64,000 bases of DNA from Nereocystis luetkeana (lineage: Eukaryota > Sar > Phaeophyceae > Laminariales > Laminariaceae). A program made the translations under genes and the position numbers. Below are positions 57,301 through 64,000 of this stretch, in pieces. The notes beneath the pieces are model-generated. The model made no database searches. It was not told where the DNA came from and was given only the letters and a program-made list of their open reading frames with translations. Numbering within the stretch: the first letter of the stretch is position 1; each line of letters starts with the position of its first letter. The stretch covers positions 829,001 to 893,000 of the forward strand of contig JARUPZ010000019.1 of the NCBI GenBank assembly GCA_031213475.1, in the 5' to 3' direction.

Positions 57301-60300
57301 AGCCTAACCCTAGTGATAAGTTTGTCGTGTTGCGATGCTGCGCTGGTCTGGTCTTCTAGCGGTAGCTCCCTCCCTCCCTCCCTCCCTCATCCCCTCCCCC
57401 CCTCCCTCTCTCAGCCAACTGGATGCCAACTGGACACGGCGCGCGAAAGGGGACTGCTCGTTGCAACGAGGCAGTGATGCCATCCTGTTGTTGTATCTTG
57501 TACGTAACGCCGTAGCGTGCGGCGCGCGTGGAGGGTGTCAAGGAAGACCCCCCCCCCCCCGTCGCCCTCACTCTCTGCGCTGCCCTCCGCTCGTCAGGAT
57601 TTTTTCCGCCTCGCGTGCTGTGGTCAAATACGTATAAACACAGCATCGCTGAAAAATGAAATCCCCCGAAGGGAGATGATACACCCAGCCAGACAGAACC
57701 CAAAAAAACATCAAAAGCCCTGGTGGAGATATATTGGAGAGAGTTGTCGTGGTAGGTAGTTATTTTGTTTCCACCACAGCAGCAGCATCCGGCATACATA
57801 CACGCTGCATGATTCACGCCCACCCCTGTGAAACCCGTGGACCTGACTGGTAACAACCCCGTTCTCCACACCCTCCCGCCGCAGGTGATTGCGTTCGTGG
57901 CGATGGCGGCCTTTGTGCTGTCGGCGTCGCCTCTGTTCCTGTGGTGGAGCCGCATCCGCTTCAGCTGCCCTCTGGACTTGGTAGTGAGGTCCTTCGGCCT
58001 TGGGCTGATCGGCATGTTCTGGGTGGTGATGGTGCTCTTCTACTTCACCACGTCGGGGCCGATCGGCCGCTTGTTGCACTCGATCTTCGGCTGGTTCACG
58101 GGTTTGATGGTGAGTTGTTGAGGCCTCTACTCTTTTTTTTTTTTTCTTCCCGTGTGTTGTACGTAGGCATACCACTCTCTCCGGAAATACGTTACCGCTG
58201 TAGGAGCGTTTGGGTATGTGGGTATTTGAACTCATGGGTCTTTGGAATTTCATGGGTAACATGTTCGGGGATATTTCAATTTTAGTTCGTGGCTGTTTTG
58301 AATAGAAATGGGTATTTGAAATGTCTGGGTATTGAATTGATTTATCTGGGTGTTTGAATCTCTGGGTTTTAAAATATGCATGGGAATGAAATATACACGG
58401 GTATTTAAATACGCTGGTGCTTAATGGGCCTCCCCTCACATTTACGGGCAGTGTCCGCTGCTTGCCTGAATGAAGCGCGCTGTCTGTTTTATTGCCTCGT
58501 CACCATCGGCATAGAATCGGTTGAGGTGCACGTACGTATCTCCCACAGGCCTCTGCTTATTCAATACCTGGTACTGCCGTGCAGGGTACATGGTATCGTA
58601 ACTTCGCTCCCCAGCGTAAGCGTCACCCCACGCCGTACGGGAAAAATAGAAGTACTTGGACTTCGAGTTGATTTTTTTTTTTTCTGGGCAATTACTTCAT
58701 CAAAACATTTTAGTAATTGTGCCGGTATACCTGTTTGGTTCCTTTTTTACGAAGCTGGGACTTTTATTGGATGTTGGCCCTTTGCTCTGCTACACCCAAT
58801 CTCACGACTTACGTTGTCTAGAGGGGGTTTCTGCCCAAGCCCTTCGGCCTCAATCCTCACGGCCCAATTAGTTTCTGCCGGTCGGTCTGCCAACCAGGCT
58901 TCTGTGCTCTTGCCAGTGCTCTTCTCTGCTGTGGTATTCATCGGGGTCCTTGGTTTTCTCCTGAAGGCGCGTCCAGCCTCAAATGTACTCGTTTTATCCA
59001 ATAGCTGTGCCTGGTTCGTATCCCCTAACCAAACACGCCTCCTAAAGACCTGGTCCCTGGTACCGGGTAACTTGGGATTTTAATACCGCTCCAAAAACCC
59101 CAGATTTCCTGCGTCCAATCTTGATCCTGTCGTACTTGTCCGCTTGTATACGCGCGCGCGTTGACCAACCCCGTCGCTACGTGAGATATCGGACATAGCA
59201 CACCTCGGTCGGATGATCGATTATCACCTGATAGATTATCTACGTAGATCTTTGAAGGCAGATAGATCTACACAGATCTATCTATCTTTCTATCTATCTT
59301 CCTATTTTTTTATGATGTTTGTCTGATGTAGCTCATGTTACCGGGTGGGACCCCGTACAATCCGCACTGTCTGCGAGTGTGGTATGTGTTTTCCTGGGTT
59401 AGATCTGTGCTATGATGCCGATCCTGCACAACCGCTCACAACGGCGGGTGAGAAACTAGATGATCTATCTGTAGGTAGATTGATCATGACCTAGATAGGT
59501 AGAAGATCATGCTCTATCTATAGCTGCCGGAGGTATGAATCAGTACGACTACAGTAGTATTTGACCGCACGGAGCAAGCGGCTCGGGGGCGCTGGGGTAG
59601 GGAACGTGCCCGCGGTGAAAATAGAAGAAGGCGTGGCGTGCTCGTACACCCGCGGAGCATGATGATGCCTGTATTTATTTATATACTTGTGCAAGCTCTT
59701 CCTGAACAGATGGTTTGGTCGAGAGAAAAACTGGAATTATTTGTTTGTTTTTGGTCGTTCGTATACGTGAAGCCCTAAAACGGCGAAGAGTACGTATACA
59801 GCCGCAGACGAGGTATTGTACACGTGTAGTCTCCCGCCCGGTTTCTTCCTCTTCCCATCCCCCCCCTTCCCCCCCTCCGTCTCGAAAGGGGTGCGTGGTC
59901 AATGGTCGAAATGTAAAAATGACTAAGGCAAGCAACAAATGAGTACGCCCCCCCCCCCCCCCCCCCACCCGTCTATGTTCATACGACTACGGCCAAGCAT
60001 GACATGAGTACACCCCTGGTCTCCCTCCCTTTCCACTTCGCCCGGTTCCCCGTGCCGCTATCATTTTTGTGGACCGATCCGCCCTACAACCATGGCTGCC
60101 CCTTCTGGTCACGGCCCGCAGAACTTCATCATCCTGGTCGGGATCGAGGAAATGGTCAAGGTAGGTGCCGTCAAGAGTATGTTATGCGAGTACGTATACT
60201 ATGTCTGCATTGTTCGTTTTGGTTGTTATTTTGTTTCCTTCAGTTGATCGTTTTGTTGTTTAGTTGTTCTGTTGTTTTGTTGTTTTGTTGTTTTCCGTTT

Positions 60301-63300
60301 CGTGTTTTGATTTTGTTCTTGTTTTTTTGTTCGGTTTGTGGTTCTTGATTTTTGTTTTTGTAACTCGGATTAATTTTTTGTGCCGTCAAAAGCGTATATA
60401 CAGTAGTATATGCCTGCATTGTTCGTTCTTGGTTGTTATTTTGTTTCCTTCCTTTGATCGTTTTGTTATTCTGTTGTTTTGATTTTGTTCTTGCTCTTTC
60501 GTTCATTTGTGTTCTTGATTTTGTTTTTGCAGCTCGGATTTGTTTTAGTTTTTATCCGTGTTCTTGTCCTTGTTCTTGTCCTTGCTTCTTCGAGGGCTGT
60601 AGCATCGCGGTCGGTTGCGTTTTGTTGAAATCCCTCCTCCTCCTCCTCCTCCTCCTCCTCCTCCTCCCCCGACTAACTCATTGAAACTGTCATCCATATG
60701 CAAGTCCGCCTCACAATCGGTTCTTGGTAGGATGCAGCTCACCCTTTATGCGACTCGCCGGACACCTAACAGCGCTTCGCGCTTGGTGCAAGCAATGCCT
60801 GCCTGGTCGGTGAAAAACCCGACATGCTCCGTCCCGGCATTGTAGGGATGCGAGGGTCTATGGTCATACGACTACGGCCATGCATGAGATCGAGTATATA
60901 CATCTCTCCTACCGAGTACACCCCCCCCCCCCCCCCCCCTGCTCCCCCCTCCGTCTCTCCCCCCTCTCCACAGCTCATCACACACACAAACACCCGTGAA
61001 TCGTTGCAGGTTCAGCAGTATATATACTACTGGTTTTTTCATGTCTTCGAGCGGTTGATTGGTTGCGTTCTTCGTATCATAGGAAGGAAAAATAAGACGG
61101 CGGGGCATTCCTCTGCTTGGGGTAACGTAGATCAAAGAGAGATGCAATAGTGATACCCCCTCAGCCAATGGCATCGGCGAGACAACTACGAGACGACTAC
61201 TATTGCGCGTTTTTTTGTCTCTTCTCTATTTTTTGTACAAGTCTGTAGTCTATCGTGTCTGGCTGGGTGTACGTCTACTCTCATGTCTTGCGGAAAGTGT
61301 GCGCCGTTTTTTATTGCTGCGGGCACATCGTGGTCTGATTTGATTCCCGAGCAGTTTTTCTTTTTTTTACAGTTCCGTGGGAAGGGGAGGTCTTGCACCC
61401 TTGCTCTCGCCCTTCGTAAGTTCCTGCTGGTACGCTCTAATTTCCGAACACTCTTTTGAGTAGGGCTACTCCTAAACACGCATAATCTGCTGTGAAGGCA
61501 AGGTAGCCGAATTGGAGGTTGAAAACAAAAGTGAAACGGTTGGGAAGCCACGCACGCGCCCATTTCGCAGAATGGTTGGCTTAAGATGCCGACGGAAACG
61601 GACGCTGCCAGAGCGATATTTGCACAATTTGAAAAAAATAAATGTTTGTCTTCGTCCTTTCGTTTTTTTTTTAATTGGTATTTCACTCGGGAGGCGGGGG
61701 GAGGGGGGGCGGGGGGGGGTGGAGGGAGGAGCGGGGCGGGGGGCGGAAGGAGGGGGCTTTTTTTTAACTTTGGAATGAGCCCGGATTTCCCCCCCAAGGT
61801 CCCCAGGCGCACCTCGCGACTGGCCTCCAACTCACGCTTTCACTGTTACGAATACCAGGCTGACAGAAGTCCCGTATGTCCCGTGTTTCTGTCGTCCCTC
61901 TTGGACCTAACCTACCCAGGTGGTCCTCGCTCGCTGGAGCAAGCGAGATGTGGCCATCGGACGCGAGACTAAGGCTAATCAAATCGCGGCGACGTCTACT
62001 TCCGTTGGATACGCTGTCGGGTTCTCTTTTATTGTGTGAGTACTGTACAGCGAAACGATCGTTACGCGATTTTTCCCACCTCCCCCCCCCCCCCCCTCCA
62101 CGCGCGCTCCCCTCACCTTCGTTCCCTCCCTCCCCCCCCTCCCTCTCTCCCTCCTTCCTCCTCCCTTCCTCCCTCCCTCCCTCCCTGCGTTCCTACCTCC
62201 CTTCCTCCCTCCCTCCCTCCCTCCCTCCCTCCCTCCCTCAGGATAATCTTGTTGGACGTGATGGTGGACACCCTATTCGGGATTAAGCAGGACTCGTTCA
62301 GCGACCTGATCGTGGCGCTGATAGCGCTGGTCATCACCACCATCTTCGGCACGCCGATGCACGTCCTCAGCGGCTACCTCGTGGGGCTCGAGGTCACGCG
62401 GCAGACCCACTTCATGCAGGCAAGCCAAAGCAAAGCAGCCGCCGGAGAGTCTGACCCCCCCCCCCCCCCCCCCCCCCCCCCTCCCTACGCCTCCGTGCGT
62501 GGGCGCTACAGCTGTAAGGGTAGGGTCATGTTTGCGCCCCGTGCCCCGTACGACTCCCTTGCATCGTCACTCCGACATCTACTTTTGCACCATGCTCCAA
62601 CCACGCAGTGGGCGTCGCTGTATTCGTCTACTTTCCCCCCTCCCCCCGGTCAATGTTTTGCACCTCTCAAAAAGTCCCAAGGGGGTTTTGTTAAGAAAAG
62701 TCCCCAAAGGGTGTGTACGTTGGGGGGGGGTACTCGAGAGGAGAGATGCACTCGATTTCATGCGTGGCCGTAGTCGTATGACCATAGACCCTCGCATCCC
62801 TACAATGCCAGGACGGAGCACGTCGGGTTTTCACCGACCAGGCAGACATTGCTTGATTGCACCAAGCGCGAAGCAAAACGTGAGGTGTCCGGCGAGTCGC
62901 GTGAAGGTTGAGCTGCATCCTACATAGAACAGCCTTAGAGGCGGACTTTCATGTGGACGACAGCTTCGAATGAGTTAATTCGATTTCCGGTGTAGCCACT
63001 TCCAGAGACGGCAAGGGGAGTACTATCTATGTAACTGCCTCTTGGGTGCCTTACCATAAACACTGCGTGATACGATCATTCCCCTTGTGCAGAGGGGGGG
63101 GGGGTCACAGTTTTGATGAGGGGGGGGGTCAGGCCTGTTTTGACCTCTCCGAAACCCGCGCTTGTGACGCGACGCGTACTACGATAAGAGTGGCAGTTTT
63201 TGGGTATGTGCCGCGGTGTGTGTGTGTGTGTGTTTTTTTTTTTTTCAAGAAATGGTGGGAGCTCCTTGTTGACCCATAATCGTGGGGATGTCATCTCTTG

Positions 63301-63948
63301 TTTAGCAACACGAGTTGCCTCTGTGTGCCTAGGCCACAAGTACGTAGTTTGCTCATCGGGGTGGTCTCAGATATACATTTTTCGTTTTCTTCATCAAAAT
63401 CAGCCTTCGCTACTGCTGCAAGTACTTTGAATGAGGTCTCGAGATTTCTCAGGTGAGGAGAAGCCTCAGAAAAAAATAGGGGATAAACATACCAAAAATG
63501 AAAACGATGTAGTATGTGGAAAAAAGCGTAATAAGCGCCCCAACTGTTGGAGATGTCTCTTTTAGGAGTAGGAACGGTGCTCCGTCCCGGAAGGGGTGCG
63601 TGGTCAATGGTCAAATGACGAAGGCAAGCGACCAAAGCAGTACGCCCCTCCCCCAACGTGTATATATTTTCCGTTGGAAGGAACTACCCTGTTGCTCTAA
63701 ATCAGTCACGTGACTCTAAGTAGTCAACCCTACGCCCACCCCTCTCGCCTGCGCTCGCTCACGAACTCTCACCCATCTCGCCGTCACCGCCGCCGCCGCC
63801 GCCGCCGCCGCCTCTCCTGTGTTTGTCGACGATGTCGGTTCGACGATGACGCAGGCGGCGCTGTATACGTTCCTCATCCGATCGCTCTTCATGGCGAACA
63901 TCGGGTTGTGGCCCATCGTGTTCCACACCTGGCAAGCAATAGTGGGCG
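51392..63948 (+). CDS. PrsW-like multi-pass membrane protein (putative intramembrane protease), 6 exons, 3' end outside window
   Basis: Exons: 51392-51586, 57885-58109, 60122-60160, 61920-62035, 62242-62419, 63855-63948; phases agree at all junctions (282 codons plus 1 nt). The start is the ATG of [16 protein letters not shown], followed by a soluble N-terminus and at least six hydrophobic segments (for example [48 protein letters not shown]). PrsW-type signatures I can see: GIEEMVK (E149, E150, K153) at the start of a helix; [13 protein letters not shown] (H232); PIVFHTW (H275). Known PrsW proteins have EExxK, a Glu in a second helix and histidines in later helices; here the second-helix Glu-Asn is absent (GYAVGFSFI, about 183-191). 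Catalysis is therefore doubtful. Intron 5 uses a GC donor (CAG|GCAAGC). The coding model is strong; the family name is inference. Confidence 0.65.
52865..53290 (-). mobile_element. R7 remnant split by R2
   Basis: GATCATTACAGGAAACGTG and GTCCGACGTGTTTCC pieces either side of the R2 copy at 53041. Confidence 0.45.
53041..53134. mobile_element. R2 foldback copy
   Basis: CCCTTTTAGAACCGCAGTCC and complementary right arm; splits an R7-like region in the PrsW-like gene intron 1. Confidence 0.85.
54725..54813. mobile_element. R2 foldback copy
   Basis: ATTTTAGCAGACTGCAGTCC / CTGGACTGCAGTTTTAAAA; sits directly 5' of the LINE remnant. Confidence 0.75.
54840..55915 (+). pseudogene. LINE (non-LTR) reverse transcriptase, degenerate
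   Basis: A broken reverse transcriptase lies in intron 1 of the PrsW-like gene, same strand. Visible blocks in order: [13 protein letters not shown] (fingers); [16 protein letters not shown] and CDSYRGILL; a stop after EGILREEQ at 55201; [17 protein letters not shown] (motif A, catalytic Asp kept); [18 protein letters not shown] (motif B); then [18 protein letters not shown], where the YADD box has become YAVD. At least three frameshifts (near 54990, 55620 and 55790) plus the stop separate the blocks. No endonuclease domain or 3' tail can be read. It is a dead 5'-truncated copy of a plant/algal-type LINE. Confidence 0.85.
56845..57066 (+). mobile_element. R6 element in PrsW-like gene intron 1
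   Basis: CCCCGTCGGACGATTTTCG to TTATCACCCTAGTGTGATAC; a poly-G of 10 sits in the right arm. Confidence 0.75.
58205..58420. repeat. Degenerate GGGTATTTGAA repeat
   Basis: About eight variants of (T/A)GGGTATTTGAAAT spaced 22-30 bp. Confidence 0.7.
59205..59545 (+). mobile_element. R7 element in PrsW-like gene intron 2
   Basis: CACACCTCGGTCGGATGATC to GCCGGAGGTATGAATC; core AGCTCATGTTACCGGGTGGG. Confidence 0.65.
59876..60016 (-). mobile_element. R3 fragment joined through poly-C to an R4 end
   Basis: R3 ends CAAATGAGTACGCCCC, a poly-C tract follows, then GTTCATACGACTACGGCC and GACATGAGTACACCCC of R4. Confidence 0.7.
60166..60545. repeat. Tandem duplication of about 200 bp in PrsW-like gene intron 3
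   Basis: GTGCCGTCAAGAGTATGTTA (60166) and GTGCCGTCAAAAGCGTATAT (60380) open two units that share GCCTGCATTGTTCGTT, TTATTTTGTTTCCTTC and TTTTGATTTTGTTCTTG. It starts 6 bp after the exon 3 donor. Confidence 0.8.
60626..60668. repeat. (CTC)n microsatellite
   Basis: About 13 perfect units adjoining an R4 copy. Confidence 0.9.
60672..60925 (-). mobile_element. R4 element, 3' portion
   Basis: From TAACTCATTGAAACTG to a doubled terminus (GAGTATATACATCTCTCC, GAGTACACCCCC) and a 20-nt poly-C; in the PrsW-like gene intron 3. Confidence 0.75.
62095..62240. repeat. CCCT-rich pyrimidine tract forming the exon 5 acceptor tract
   Basis: CTCCCTCCCTCC runs end directly in CTCAG of the exon 5 acceptor of the PrsW-like gene, so the microsatellite serves as polypyrimidine tract. 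Confidence 0.85.
62735..63092 (+). mobile_element. R4 element, 5' truncated
   Basis: Starts with a doubled terminus after poly-G (GGGGGGGGGTACTCGAGAGG) and ends near CATTCCCCTTGTGCAGAGG; in the GC-AG intron. Confidence 0.75.
63505..63652 (-). mobile_element. R3 element, long copy
   Basis: GTAGTATGTGGAAAAAAGCG to AGCAGTACGCCCCTCCCCC; in the PrsW-like gene intron 5. Confidence 0.7.
63780..63812. repeat. (CCG)n microsatellite
   Basis: About 9 units, 43 bp upstream of exon 6 of the PrsW-like gene. Confidence 0.9.
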
Positions 63949-64000
63949 GTGAGAACCGGCTAGGGTTTGTTTGATCACAAGAGGCGTTCGTGTCGGAAGC

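Larger units (their letters stand above)
1886..58573. repeat. Dispersed 9-mer TACCWGGTA, about 35 sites
   Basis: Sites read by eye (start): 1886, 7559, 8849, 10613, 11422, 12017, 12835, 17296*, 22997, 23281, 25046, 25711, 27722, 30642, 31480, 31558*, 31826, 32272, 34004, 34428*, 35305, 36617, 38118, 41998, 42417, 42683, 47616, 49145*, 50366*, 51919, 52508, 52606, 52876, 53316, 58565 (* = two units overlapping by TA). Both centres (A and T) occur. Contexts include R1, R4, the edge of R7 remnants, AT microsatellites and unclassified intron DNA; none lies in a coding exon. Incomplete versions (TACCTGGTG, TACCAGGC) add several more. Confidence 0.9.

Noticed and set aside
1-64000. TACCAGGTA as a splice-donor-related motif (CAG|GTA)
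   Set aside because: It occurs in both orientations and with both centres at similar frequency, and outside genes; donor function would not explain the symmetry or the doublets.

Overview
The window is nuclear DNA of a eukaryote. It carries two spliceosomal genes with long introns, and the rest is dense with short non-autonomous repeats and microsatellites. A brown-alga-like or other photosynthetic stramenopile genome fits the style (long repeat-filled introns, GC near 50%, abundant trinucleotide runs), but this is only an inference: no organelle, rRNA or tRNA sequence fixes the taxon. One 100-N scaffold gap lies at 21508-21607.

Genes. (1) A condensin complex subunit 1 gene (NCAPD2/Cnd1/Ycs4 family) on the minus strand runs from an ATG at 50977 down to at least 22402. 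I placed 20 coding exons by hand; the frame is continuous over all 19 junctions, giving about 1,282 residues. The last part of the protein (about 100-250 residues by comparison with other eukaryotes) was not found. (2) A membrane protein gene on the plus strand starts at 51392 and leaves the window after 63948. Its six exons encode 282 residues resembling the PrsW-type intramembrane protease family. The two genes are divergent and share a start-to-start region of 414 bp.

Layout. 1-22400: repeat-rich DNA with no convincing gene. 22402-50977: condensin gene, introns full of repeats. 50978-51391: presumed bidirectional promoter. 51392-64000: PrsW-like gene; its first intron (6.3 kb) holds a broken LINE reverse transcriptase.

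Repeat families named here. R1: about 110-bp TA-duplicating MITE with ends TTACGGGGGACCATAG. R2: about 90-bp near-perfect foldback around CCGCAGTCCCGTTTTGGGGAC. R3: element with end GTACTCATTTGTTGCTTGCC. R4: up to about 530-bp element with end GTACTCGAT; R3 and R4 both abut poly-C/poly-G tracts. R5: about 95-bp element beginning CCTCCGGCGGATTGG. R6: about 250-bp element with TATCACACNNGTGATA ends that also form minisatellites. R7: 250-450-bp GATCTA-rich element with ends CACACCTCGGACAGA. There is also one Harbinger-like element with a TAA duplication.

The most unusual signal is the 9-mer TACCWGGTA (W = A or T), present at about 35 places (about 40 copies counting doublets) against about 0.5 expected by chance. 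It sits in unrelated sequence contexts and looks like an insertion of CCWGGTA at a TA dinucleotide, possibly an excision footprint.
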